The position numbers were made by a program, and so were the translations under genes. This document shows positions 11,316 to 25,400 of a DNA stretch of 64,000 nucleotides, in pieces; within the stretch, counting starts at the first letter, position 1, and every line of letters begins with the position of its first letter. Below the pieces are notes generated by a model, which had not been told where the DNA came from, did no database searches, and was given only the letters and a program-made list of their open reading frames with translations. Source of the DNA: Phaseolus vulgaris (lineage: Eukaryota > Streptophyta > Magnoliopsida > Fabales > Fabaceae); contig NC_023751.2 in the NCBI RefSeq assembly GCF_000499845.2, positions 36,259,309-36,323,308 of the forward strand, written 5' to 3'.

Positions 11316-13418
11316 TAGAGACCAAAAGAGCATTTAGTCTACGCTAAGGAAACAGCTAAAGAAATTCTAGCATATGAATAATTAATAGTTAACTGTTTAA
11401 AAATGTCGACGAATTTAACAACCCACTAGTCAAAAGAAATTTCAATATCATCATTATTGGCATGTAGATATATCACATAGTTGCCACTTATTAAGCCGCA
11501 GCTTTTAATATAATTCAATCAAATCTTTGTTATATAAACAACGAGGGTGTAACTAATAAATGTGAATAATTAGGGGGCAGGAATGAAGATTTGAGATTAG
11601 CACTGTTTTGATTTTCAGTAGCTTGTACTAATGTTTCCAAAGCTTTTTACTCATTAATGAATTAGACAATTCCTGTAACAAATCATTCCTTGACTGCAAA
11701 AAAAATATATACATGGAAAAAATTATTTACAGCTTCAAAGAGAAGAAACTCAACTGCCACAAAAAAGTCCCAAGAATGAACGAGCTACTTAATTCATCAC
11801 CAAACGAGCAGGCAATCCGAATTTTATATCAATCATCAATATTATTCAGTGCAGCCTATATCATCAACGATGCTGATAGATAACCTGAAACACCACAAGA
11901 CTTAAATCAATAACCAGAACTCGTGCACTAGATTGCATGTCTTTGATTTTAAATTATATATTAAGAACCTCAAAGTATAAAAAACAAAAACATGGAGTGT
12001 TGAGATCTATCAAAACTATTCCCTACTTAGGGAATACTAAATTTCAACATATCGTTTATCTAGAAGCAAATCAACAAACATGTAGAAGTCTAGACATGCA
12101 TCAAATTAACTTTTGAAGAAAGATATGATTGCTTTAGTGGACCATATGCATTAAAGTTTACATAGAAAAAAAAAACAGTCAAAAACTGCAAATACATGTA
12201 CACATGACGTCTGAAACTAGAGCTAAACCATTCATAGCTATCTTAATAAAATATTTATATTTGGTGGCTGTATCAACTCATAATGGTGCAATAGAATTTA
12301 AAACCACAGGACATGCTAGCCCCACCACAATCGAAAGATATAAAGTTTAAACTTTCCGAATTATGCTAAGGTAAACTGTATTCATTATTAATTGGAATTA
12401 GATTAGTTCATACAAAATATTTGATGATATTAGATTTGGAGTACACAATCAAAGAACAGTAGTTGGTTGGACATTTTCTTAAAGATATATATCAACAACC
12501 ATAAAGAAATCTCCATGTAGTTTGGAAAATCCTAGAAATGTGATGACTAAAAACACAATGCAAGTTGTAAAATAACGGAGCAGAAAGCAGATATTAAGCA
12601 GCCACCCAATGAGTATAAGGCTATGCATTTATTAACAGGTTAACATAGCAAGTTGTTACACAGATGTAACTGAATCTATACAACTATTACCCTGTATATT
12701 CCTTTGGCAGTCACCTATCGCAATCCAGAGGTAGCCACATCATGTAATATAAAAATAAAATAACAAGCTAGTATTTAAAAATAAAAATAACCCCCATGAA
12801 CACCATAGATTATTTTGAGAGCAGAAACGTACAAGGTATGATCACAAACAACTAGTTTAGCAACTCATCCCATTTGATGCCCAGTGAAATATTAAAATAA
12901 GAGTCAAGACTTCAGAATGCAACATCCAACAATTGTGGAAAGAATATAATCCTGGAAACAAAACAACGTGATTAATAATATACCAAATGTTCCAATCAAA
13001 GCCATATAATTTTTCGGATCAGTTGTACCTACCAAACAATCACACTTAAGGTGTACTCTTTTCCAAAAGATTAATTCACATGTTTAATAAATTAAATCCA
13101 TATTCACAAGTTTAAAGAGTTGAACGCACATAAGTGCATAAACTCCCTAAACCAACAATTTACAAAATGAGGACATGTAAAGGGACAAGAAAGCAGAAGC
13201 TTATGAAATGAAATGATTAACAGTATTGAATACCATTATTAATCTCTATGCAATATGAGTACAAACCTATGTTGAAATCCTGTCCACTCAATAATTTAAC
13301 ATGTGGACTTTGAAAAGAATGACCTACAAAAGCATGACACAAGTTAGAGTGAAGCTGTATACAACGAAATTCACCTTCAGCAGTAAGCGCATACCAGTAT
13401 CAAAAATCCAATCAATGC
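11316..13418. other. region downstream of the methyltransferase gene, no gene recognised
   Basis: The ATXR7-like gene ends at 13419 on the minus strand, so its 3' untranslated region must run into this stretch. No open frame with a recognisable product was seen. The 3' end of the transcript cannot be fixed by eye. Confidence 0.4.
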
Positions 13419-13440
13419 CTAATTCAATGATCCACGACAC
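13419..13440 (-). other. ATXR7: terminal coding micro-exon of the ATXR7-like gene
   Basis: The previous exon ends AGAAA|GTAAG at 16405. Reading straight on gives a stop after ...CNCSSRK, leaving the post-SET motif without its third zinc cysteine. On the same strand at 13440, after an ATGCAG acceptor, come 22 bases that complete the split lysine codon and encode Cys-Arg-Gly-Ser-Leu-Asn-stop. This is the standard end of SET1-class methyltransferases. The phase fits exactly (152 + 22 = 174 bases). The intron between them is 2964 bp. Confidence 0.88.
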
Positions 13441-16400
13441 CTGCATAATAAATACATAGATATGTTATATAATGAGTATATCTCAACCACATGCAATGAC
13501 AAACAAAAAGGCAGTTTTCCACCTTCATTTTTGTCCTAAATGTTCTGAACGAAAATACACATCAAGTTCAAATATCTGTCAAATAAACTAAGATATTATA
13601 TGCTTATTATTTATAAAACATGAGCAGGGGTCAGTTAAACAACACCATTGTGCTTCATCCTCAAAAACCAATTTTTCAGAAAAAATCATTAAGATTAATT
13701 CGAATTTCTGTGTCTAAACCAGACCACTCACCATTGTATTTATAATATATGGACATTAATTACAAATGAATGTAATTTCTAAATCTAAGGCTAATTAGCA
13801 CCTAATCTGGGATTTGTACAGAAATAAGATGTGTCTAATTATAACAATTCAGAACAAGGTCTCTCCTGATGGTTTTTGTTAGGTAACCATTAGGAACTAG
13901 TTATGATAGGTTGGATACCTGTTAGATAGATAGTTAGTGTAATAGATAGAAATAGTTAGCTACTTAGTTGGAGATTGGGGATAGTTACAAAATACCAGCG
14001 TTGTCAATAAGATACACTAGGGAAGAAAGAGATCATCTTGTCATTTGTGAGAGAATTGTGACCTTTGGGCATAAGGAGATGCATACCCTTGTCATTCTGC
14101 CGGATAGAAATTGTGTTCTTTAATAAGATATGGGGTTCCTATCAATTAGTATCAGCACCTTCCATCATGTATCACAGCCTCAGCTGCAAACTAGCTGCAC
14201 AGTGGAGACATCAACACTGGAATGTTTCCCAGGACTAGTCAAAGGGTAGGGTACAACCAGCCAGCACAAGTGTTGGCACTGCAATGCTTGGTGGCATATT
14301 AGTATCCAAGTCCAACATTGAAAATCTGTGATTCTAGTGGGCAGTTGATTAGGGTTTGGGCTCTCCAACTATAACAGCTAGCTCTTGAGAATCTTATTAA
14401 AGCTCCAATCTCGGAGCTATATGGTTGTGAAAATGATTCCAAAATTGATAGGGAAACAATACTTATTGGTGACTGATCAATTTAGATATTTTGAGGGACT
14501 TAGAGTGCTTAAGGAGGAGAAGCTAACCAAAATGCTACAATTTTTACTTTGAAAAGCCTGCTTCAGCTGTTAACCAGAGCTCGGGATTTATCTTCAAGAT
14601 TCAAAAACTCAGAGTAGCAAGAAAACAAATGCAGAGATGAAGTGAAATAGGAGAGCTAAGAACCAATAGCATATAGAGAAGAAGTTGATGACACAGTTAC
14701 ACAACAGTATTTTGGACAAAAAATCATAAAACGCATTTGAAATTACGTGTGATCAAGAATCACAATGGCAAAGATGACACAAAAATGGATCTATTTTTGG
14801 ATTGCAAAGAGGGTACAAAAACATGGGCTTAGGGAAGCCCATGTTTCCGTAAGGAGGGAGCCAAAGACTGGCCCAACAACAACAATGAAGGTTTTGGGTT
14901 TGACCTGACATCAATCCACCACCAGAATCACAAAATCAACAGAACTGATTCTTCATATGATGACTGACAGTGAAGTGCAAATTGGTGGGTCCAGAACGTA
15001 GAGACAAAATTGTCCAAGGTGGTAATGAATGAATACAATAGTCATCATCAGCTGCCACTTGCCATGGGATCACATGTGAGAGGCACTGATACTGTTTCAC
15101 AGACAAAATTAATGATGAAAACAGAGCATTGAAGAATAAAAGTATTAAACTGATTACATTTGCCCTGAGGGGAGTTAATGATATTTTCGGGCAGCTCTGC
15201 AGCCTGAAGTGGTGGGATTTGGCTTGATCACCAGACTTTGTAAAGTTGGATCGACAATGAAAACTTTATTCGCAGCCTGTTTGAGGTTTTCTAACTATTG
15301 CTTGGTGTGTCATGTTACAAGTCCAATCTCTTTTTTTGGTTTTTAGTAGCCCAACCTGTTTTCCATCATTTTAAAAGGTTATTCAAGCTTTTATAGGATG
15401 GTTTTGGTCAGGCTGCATTGCCCAGCCCATTTTATTTACTATTTTTAGAGTTCAAACTGTTTTTGGACTGAGTAAGGGGCGGTCACATGACCCAACCCCT
15501 TCAACTCTTCATTCTCCACAGGTATTCCCCCATGGTCAATTCAGACACTGTCCGCCATCCGTTTTGTGGCTGCCAGAGCCCACCGTCAAAAATCCAACAC
15601 ACCACTAATACTTGCTACAATTGCTATAACCTATATCATGCTAAAAATGCATTCTGCATTCTTCACCTTACTAATATTTCAATGTAATAGAAAACCTTTT
15701 GTTACTCTTCCACAAACAAAAGTTAATATTTATCCCTTGATATATCAACTAGGATTATATAATCAGAAAAAGTAAAAAAAAAACATGCATTGTTTTAGTT
15801 GTACAGGACTTCGAGTCTCATACTGGAAGAATATGACTCTGGTGAAGGGCTTATAATGCATTGGGCTCCCCAAAACTCCAACTACAATGACTAGCTTATA
15901 TGGTGTGGCTCACCCAAAATTCTTATCACAATGAGGAACTACTATGTATGTGCAAAATCAAAAGGGTGATGCAAACGTTTTGCACTAGTAGCAAATCAAA
16001 CAACAAAATAGAAAACTTGTGTTTCATGATCTGGCTTGTAATTGAGTGATATTAAGTATTAAATCATTCCGATGCTTGAATATCCATGTATATGCAACAA
16101 GTACTTGTACCAAATGTGTAAGTAACACGTGACAATCAAGTAACACATGCCGAATAAGTATGTACAATACTACATAAAATTAGAAAGCAATAATCAAAAC
16201 GGTGAAGCAAACCGATGATCGAATATCCATGTGTATGCAACAAGTACTTGTACGAAATGTGTAAGTAACACATGACAATCATTCAAGAGGGTATACATGC
16301 ATCATAGTCACAGCAACTTTTTTTATTAAATTAAGGTAGATAAAATATCTAGCAGCGATAGCAAAAATAAAACATGCTCAGAAATTGAACTGCCATCATC

Positions 16401-19400
16401 TTACTTTCTGGAACTACAGTTGCATGGAATCTTTTTCTCCTCCAAGGGGAACTTATAATTGTATGTTATTTCTTCACCAGCCTTTATATGTCGTTTTGCA
16501 TATATGAAAATCTTCTTTTGACCCTCAACAGATATAACCTTTGTATAGCAGTTGGGCTGCCAAAAAAGAAGTCCAAATTAAGAAGAACGTGAAATCAAGA
16601 ACAGAAGTGACATGTATACACACGAAACATGTCTTTAAATGCATGAATAATACCAAAAAAATGCATTAAATAGTACAAAAGTACCTGACACGAGTGGTTA
16701 ATAAATCTAGCAATCCCACCTCTCTTTGTGGCATCAACCTGCATATACTCGAACAGGAAAAGTAAATGTAGCATTTCAATAGTTATCACTGGATTCGAAT
16801 TTATCAATATATATTTTTATCCAGAGAATACTAATGAGAAAACAAGCAGAATACATGTAATTTAACACTTTACTTAGGCAATATTTTATAGATTAGGTCT
16901 TATTTAAGCCTATCTAGTGGAGTAACCAATCACAAGATAAAATTATCATGTGTCTAAAATGCCTTAAAAAGGGAGCTGTGTTTAACAGTAAGCATATGAT
17001 ATAACAGGGAATTTAATCACAACTATGTATTTAGATAATCATCCACTAGCCCATTTGTAAGAACATTTGCTTTACCAAATTATTCAACTCAAACCCAACT
17101 ACAGAGTCAATAATACCTAGGTATGGCCTTCAAAATTTTAGTTATAAACCTATACATCTACCTTTTTACTGTATAACCCGATTATCCACATGAACAGGTC
17201 AGCAAGAGTCGTTATCAACTTTCAAAAAGCCACAAAATTTCAAAACACAATACAAACGTCATTATAATTCAATTTCAGAAGAACATAGTAAAGATATCAA
17301 ACAATACCAACATAGGGAGAATAAAATATTAGATTCATCTGAAAGAACTATTTCATAGTCACCTTACAGAAGCAAGATAAATGAAACATCCAAAATAAAA
17401 AATTATTAAAACAATATATACTGACCACATAACCATCATCAAGTCTAAAAAGGTAACTGCTTCCAATTCCCATTTTCTCATATTCCCGTTCCCGTATATC
17501 TGATATCTGTCAAAGACAAAATCATATCAGTTTCCCATACAATATTGACCATTGCATGGTTTGTCAGTCAAGAATTGAAATGCAAATCAGAAGACAAATT
17601 AAGATTCATTATCAATTGTTCAAAATAATACGATATATATTTTAATACAAAAAACTCTAAAATTAGAAATAATTATTTCCTCATTATCAACGTGTTGGAA
17701 GGTCCCACCCACATCACTTGCCTCAAATTTTTGGGGTCCACTGTTTATATCTAACTGTAGGATAACTTCACTTGATGCTTATTGGTTTTAAGATGAATAA
17801 CATAATGCACAATAATGTTTATGTTTCTCCAAGCTCTTCTCTCTCTAATTTTCAAAACCTAACCAGAAAAAACCCATTTTGTTGTTCAGCCACCTCTTCA
17901 GTTCCTTTCGTCTGCCCCTGTACATCCTAAGATGCACAAATATGAGGTGCATCTCACCTCACAACAACCCCACCACCATCCTCATTCCAATGCCCAAACC
18001 CATCTTAAAAAGTTTAACCAACAACAAGCATTCTGTTCAATCCCACCCATGGCACCCTTGGCTCATCATCCCACTGTAGCAGTTCACTATCCCTCCATAT
18101 CATATTGCAAGAATCACAACAGATGTGCTCACTCAAGTGCAATTAGATGACAAAAAGTACTCCATCCTAAACATTTATTTATAAGAAATTTGGAAACGCT
18201 ATAGAGAGAAACATGCTAATTTAATGGTCTTTATACATATTGTTACATACAGAATATATACATTAAAATTGACTTTGCAAAATCAACCAACAATATGACT
18301 TTAAAATATGAATAGTTGTCACAACAGATTTTTTACCCGAGGACGAATTAGTTCTCCAATATACTCAATCACAAAGTCCTCTGCCTCAATTGGCTCCAAG
18401 GCAACAAGTCCCCAGTCATGAATCTTGCTCCTTTGAAAACGTAACCGCTTCTTCCGTGCCTGATAAAAGAAAATAAATAGTTTAAATCTGACATCAAGAT
18501 GCTATAAATAAAAATGACCAAAAACACTTTAATATTTCAATCACCTTCAATTGAGGCACTTTCAGAAGATCCGCACCCTCTGCAGCAGCAAGAAGGTTAC
18601 GCAATTTCACTCTATTTGTTCTTGCAGAAAGACCCTTACAATTTGGCAACTGAGATAAATTATTTTCAGAATATATGCACTTGTTCTGGACAGACGGAAG
18701 GCCCCTGACACGTGCTCTATATGCAGGACTGGCACTTCTAGACCATTTATGCCACTCCCAACCATCAATAGAAGTCCTAGCACATCCAACAGATCTAGGA
18801 CACAAATTCAATTCTTTGGATTTAGCAGACTTCGTACTTTCCACTGTATTTTGTTTACTGGTTCCCAGATAAGCACCACCATTTGAAATTTTCAAAATCT
18901 TTGGGGGATGTGAAGGTGCTGTACCATCCATTTGACGTTTCCTTTTTGATTTTGATGCTTTATTCGTTGCTGTAAATATAAGAAAGGAAACCCATAAAAT
19001 ATATGTGAGTGTGTGTTCAATAAAATGTTAAGGGTGGAATGAATGTGTTCAAGACAAGGTAAGAAACAAATTTAAAGCCTCGCATGGGTACAATAAACCA
19101 GAAAAAAGAGCAACGCATCTATCTCAAGCTTTTGAAAAGTTTGACAAAGATATCGGGACAAAAAATGGAGAGCATAAGATGGGCAAACAACAGTTTTGGC
19201 CACAGATCAACATATCAAAAGGATGAACAGGCTTTGGGATACAACCAGTGATTTTGGATTGGAAAGGTAAAAGAGACTCTCAAGAGGATGAATGATGGTA
19301 ATGTTTGTCAAGATGGTATCACTATTTTTAGTTTGAAAGTATGTGGGAAAATGAGGTATAATTTGTCTCGGTAAGCTATTTAATGTGACTTTTTGAGATC

Positions 19401-22400
19401 TAAAAAACGTCAAATGAGGGATAGAAAAACACTTTAGTTCCTATTTTAATAACAAAGGAAATATTCATAGTTGTGTTTGTTGGAGATCCCTCGACTCGAG
19501 ATAAGGTCAAATTCTGGTGGAGTAACCAATCACAAGACAAAATTATCATGTGTTTGACAGTAAGCCACATATGATATAACTGGGAAGTTAACCTCAACTA
19601 TCTATTTAGATAATCATCCACAAGCCCATTTGTAAGAATATTTGCTTTACCAAATTATTCAACTCAAACCCAACTACAGAGTCAATAATTACTTAGGTCT
19701 GACATTAAACATTTTAGTTGTAAACCTATACATCTACCTTTTAACTGTATAACCCGATTATCCACATGAACAGGTCAGAAAGAGTCGTTAACTATAATGT
19801 TTTCAATAAACAAACATGATGTTAATATGATGGGAAATGAATGTATAACTATATAGCTACACTCTATGGTAGTAAACTGTTGGCAGGGAGGGACAATCAG
19901 AGGAAAAAGTGGGAGTAACAAAAAGGAGAATGTTAAGATGAATGTGTAGTCACACAAGAAAGATGGGATATGAAATTATTTTATACAAGGAGACATTAAT
20001 ATTTTGAGGAAAACATGATAGAAAATCAATAAAAGTGGTTTTGGCAAGTACAAAGAAGGTCATTGGAAGCACCAATAATGAGTATACTGAAGGATTTAAG
20101 TCCAGTGAAAAAGGGGGGGAAGCAGACCATGAACATTGAAGGAAATTGTTAAAAGAGATCTCCTGCTAAATATCTCTGAAGATTTGGTCCAAACAAAGCC
20201 AAATGCCTTCGTTATATGATCTATGTAGCCAACCTCACCTATTGACATACAAGGCTATGTTTTTGTTGTGTGTGCAAAGACTGAAAATTGAATAAAGGCA
20301 TACATTTTACAAAAGTCGGATAAGTTTCAACCAGGAACAGGAAGCTGAGAAACATACAAAAATCCAGTAAGAATTACAATTAACCTACCACTTTGAATCT
20401 CTCTCGCGCAATTACCTGTAGTTTTCTCTTTAACAGAGCCATCACTTTTGACAACCTTCTTCTCACCAACACTATAATCAGTAGACACTGAAAGCTTTTT
20501 TACAGTGGATTTCACAACATCCTTAACATTCTCTGAATAAGGAAAAGTGGACAGCTCTTATTAAAAAAAAAATTTATAATCATGAAAGAAGTATCTACAA
20601 ATTAAGCACGAAATATACTCTGAACTTCACCTGAAACCTTCAACACTTTCTGACCAGCTTTATTCTTTAAAGATAATTTATCACTGTGTGAGCTACCATT
20701 GACAATGACAGAAGACCTGCCCTTAGAAGATGAATCCTTCTTCCCTTTAATCCTCCTTGTCTTTTCATGTTTAACAGAAGCTATTTCAACCTCAACAGCC
20801 TCACCAACATCTCCACAAACAAGTTTCCTTAACTTGGCCACGGGCTTCTTCGCTGGCCTAGAATTATTTTCTGTTACAGTCTGTGAGGAAACTAACTCCT
20901 TCCGTGATAGCTTCTTGCGACAATAAGTATTCTTTCCAATCACCAGACGAACATCCGAAGAACTCTTTGCTCCTTCCTTCACTATTCCCAGTCCAGAAGT
21001 AACACCATTCAAATTCTCCTTGCTTGAATTCAACGTTTCTCCTTTCTATAGAATTATAAACAATTAAAGCAAAACAATAAACTTTCAATAATAAGACAAA
21101 TTAATATTAAAAAAAAAGACAAGTGGAGAGATCAAGATGAAATGCAGTATTTTATGTTCTCAAACATATTGGAATATTTGGATTGATAAAATTCTTACCT
21201 CCTGACCATCAGACATAAAATGTTTCTTTATGGTACTTGATGATATAAAAACATGATTGAGCACAGAATCAAGAAACAGCGACTTCCACTCTTCCAGAAC
21301 TTCATCATGCAGTTTCTGTCGGCACAGTGCAGTTGCAACATATTCTGTAATCTTAGGATGACATTCAACCAACCTTGAAGGTCGAAATTTCGAATTGTGG
21401 TGTATGACAACTGGTTGAGACTTCTCTTCAATTCCAGGTGGTAGGTTATCAGTCTCCTCTTCAACCACATCATCTACATATCCACACAACTCCTTAAATG
21501 CTTTTGAAAATATACCAGACATAAGGCTTCCAGATGCAGACTTGCCAAATGAATTTCCTGCTTCAACAGAATCCAAAGACTTGTCATTTAGAGTTCCCTT
21601 AACAAACGTTTCGTCAGCCAGTTTATCTGAAAAACAAGTGTCACTAACAGCAACCTGCAAGAATTAAAGTAATCTTCAATATAAAAGTGTCTGTACAAAA
21701 AAAGGATACAAACACTTACAATCAACTTACCTCATTTGATATGATTTCTTCTGGGAAAGGAACTATTTTGTTCACTTCCTTCTCAACAAAATGTCGTATG
21801 TAATCAGCAAAAGATGCCTTTGAAGACAAGTGAAGCTCATTCTCCACGCTTTCAAGAATGAATGTCAAATCTTTATAGTCATGGTAAGGAGAAGAAACAT
21901 TCTGACCTTTTAGTAAGTTTCCACCTTCGAACCTACTAGGAGATAAAAATAACTGAGGATGGTTTCTTTTTGTTGTTAATACTCCAAACTGATTATAGCC
22001 ATCGGCATTGCTTTCAGAGAAATCTGGCTTGGGAGCCAACTGTAGAATAATTGTATGATCATTATAGGCACAATTTAAGCAAAAAAAAAAACTCAAGCAA
22101 GCTATGCAGAAGTAGTACTCACAGCTTCTGATTCAATCTTTTCAGCATGATATTTACATCCATTAGTAGATGGTTGAGGCTCAGGATGAGACCAAATAGT
22201 CCTCTTCCTCCAAGAAGATAAGTAATCTGCTATTGTATCAAAAAACACTGCATTCCACATGACTTGCATGCAATAATCAAGAAGTACCTTGCGAACAACA
22301 GCATATGACCACCAAAAATTCTCAACGCTTCCAACTGCTTTAAAACTGGCTGAGGGTAGTCTGGAACTTTCATGACAAGCCCGATCATCAAGAATATGGG

Positions 22401-25400
22401 AAGTAGCAGAATCACTGGGAATAGCAGAACCTTTGCTGACCTGCACATAAAACTTAGACTGTTAAAGCAAACATTCAACATCTTAGTAAGGCGCACACAA
22501 TTTTAAGCTTTCAACAATAGTACTTGCAAAGGAATTAAACATCACCATCTTGTTTTCAGGAGTATGGGCAGCTGATTCAAGCTTATGCCTCTTATATTTC
22601 TTTTCCGTAACATATTCAGCAATAATATCACCAATAATTCCATCTAGCACAACTCTGCGACCAGCTTTCATGATACTCATGTGCAATTGGGAAGAAATGT
22701 TCTCAGATATTTCACTAATCAAGTCTACCATATCGCCAACCTCATTACTTGTAGAACCTGATCTACAAATGGTTCCAGTGGTATCTCCTTTTAATGCATT
22801 GACAACAGACACTAGCACAAAGGTGTCATACTTCTTATCAGAATGAAAGATCTGTAAATTAATAAAAGTCGGTCATAAGGATGATTGACAGAGTAACATT
22901 AACTAGAGAAAACAAGTGTAAATTGATAGGAATGTGACTTAAAGAGAAACAGAAAGAGTGTCATTGATTGGAAAACTAGATGTATCACATGAAAAAATCT
23001 CCTCACAGTGACCCCAGAGCTATTGCTCCTGAAACATTAGATGATTTCGGCCCAACCTCTAAGATTCTATTAAAAAATGATTTTGAATTATTCTCACATG
23101 CTATGCCCACTTCCTATATACATGCTTCCTCCTCTAACAAACTGACCACATTAACAATTCTAATAAAATTAATGTTTGGCCAATTTGTTGGCTTAAGCCC
23201 AAACCCAGTATGCTAAAATAAACACAGGCAATAAAATAATGCTACAGAAATTTTATTTATATTTTTTTCACAGATAAGCACAATAGGACAGAATTATTGT
23301 CCACAGAATAATGCTCAAACTCACATCACTGTAAGAAGAAAGAAAAGAGCAGGAGATTTTATTCAAGCATCACGAAATACCAAACCATTTGGATACCTCT
23401 AAACCCTTGCATCAGAAAGAAAACTAATCCAAGTCGAGTTCAAAGCAAAACTACATGTACTGGATAATTACATTAAAGTTTCACAAACAAACTTACAAAA
23501 ACAAATTTCAAGCCACGAGATATATTTAGGAAAAGGCAACTGATAACAGAATTAAACGTAAGATTGAAAATGCAGAGAGGAAAACAATGATAACTAATGG
23601 TTGGAAACTAACAAAAAATAAAATTTAAAATGTATTAGCCAGGTTGACTACAGTCAAGTATCGAGAGTGAAGAACCAGAGGCAATGGAACTCAGATTGTC
23701 AATGGGTTTCAAGATGCCTTTTAAAGTGGGGAAGAGTGGTTTCCCTTCCCTACCAGTAAAACAAAACTGTTCCATATTTAGTTAACATGCAACTTGATAT
23801 CTCTTTAAAAAAAATGTTTATCAGTCCTCTCTAACATCATCAGCAACCCTTCCCCCTCTCCTCTCCTTCTAACCACCACAGTTTCACTTCCCCAGACCCA
23901 GACAACCAACAGATGAGCGAGACAAAGAAATATTGCAATAGTACAAATACTCCATCATCACCACACTGGAGGAGCAAGTTAAACAGAACAGATCAAGACA
24001 CGGCATTGTGCTGGGGTCACAAAAAAATCCACTGATGGCAGCAAAGGAGGACCTCTAACCATCTACCATAAGTTGAAGATTGAATTAGAAGGCTTGGTGG
24101 CAAGAGATTTTATAAGGAAAGAGCAGGACAATGCCAATCTCCTATAGAAGAAAGGAGAACTGTATAAATGATGACAATAAAATTATTGTGTTTTCTCCTT
24201 CCTATATGATTTTAGAGGACCAACCCAATGGAAAAGTAAACAAGATGTTCCAAAACCAAAATGGAAATTTAGGCAAAAGTTCAACTGCATGTTTGTATTT
24301 CCATTCTAAACCATGTTGAACAGAAATCCTACGATAAATTTCTTCCACTCACATTTGAGTGACATGAACTGTGTGTGAATATAACACGCCCTAAAAAATT
24401 ATGCTAGACAATGGGATAATCGTTCAATCATTTCCTGCAACAGATCAGCAGCCTATAATATTATTTCATTGAAAAAAAAATGCATCTTACCACTGTTGAA
24501 TCTTTAAGATATCCACGACTGTGCCAAGAAATCAATTCATTGATAGAATGTGGCCCATGTTTCATACCCTTCTCATCCTCATAAAGCCAACAGCATTCTT
24601 CACGTAACTGAAATAAGCAATAAGACATGCCCTCAATGTACTGCAAACTTACCTTTACATGACAAAACAAAGAGTAGATATTGCACTACCATCTGACAAG
24701 ATATTAAACTGTTGAATGCCTCTGAGTGTGGATTTAAGTGATTGGATTCCTTACTGCAGTAATTGACATGCGAATGTGACACAGACTGTGAATCTGGGTT
24801 ACCAGCCAGAGGAGCAGCAAGCTCAAAAGATTTATCTTGTTCATATACTGCCATTGTAGGCAACCTTGTGCCTGAGATACCAATAATCAGATATGCAAAC
24901 CCAGTGGAAACATGATCAGGGAACTGCTTGAAGTAATTCAGTGGTACAGGGTTCATTATTGTGCCATTAATTACTGGATACACGGGAAGCTCAGATGGCA
25001 AGAAACCAGTAGTTAGGCCCTCATATAACTGCTCCTTGATGTAGGGACCACACATTTGCCCATTTTCATTCACATACATCCATCCACTCACTAAAGCGGG
25101 CTGTTGCACATAGCCACAGAAACTCTGTTCCGGGTGTGATATATTCGCTGTGGTGGAATACACAGGAAGATAGCCACTATTAACATTTGATGGACAGCTC
25201 ATCTCCATTCCCGAATCTGGATCAACTTTATCGTCAGTGTTACTGGAAGAGGGAACATCACCAGCACTAATGCACCTAGAGAAGCACTCAAACAAATAAG
25301 AAAATTTAATAAGAAAAAGGGGGGGAGGAAAAGATTTTTCACAGGTTAATGTCTTAAGTGTAAAAAGTTCCTTAAATCAGTAGCAGTTTTATTATCATAT

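Noticed and set aside
14180..14368. Minus-strand short open frame in the last ATXR7 intron
   Set aside because: It lies in the putative retroelement interior, has no known domain and has no support as an exon; the terminal exon with CRGSLN fits without it.
18514..18872. Plus-strand frames opposite an ATXR7 exon
   Set aside because: They are antisense shadows of the real exon 18969-18545.
22980..23216. Plus-strand 78-residue frame between two ATXR7 exons
   Set aside because: It lies inside the intron between 24491 and 22851, is antisense to the gene, and matches nothing recognisable.
24019..24319. Plus-strand open frame and higher-complexity sequence in an ATXR7 intron
   Set aside because: Considered as a nested gene or element, but neither domain words nor element ends were found, and the ATXR7 exons on both sides join in phase without it.
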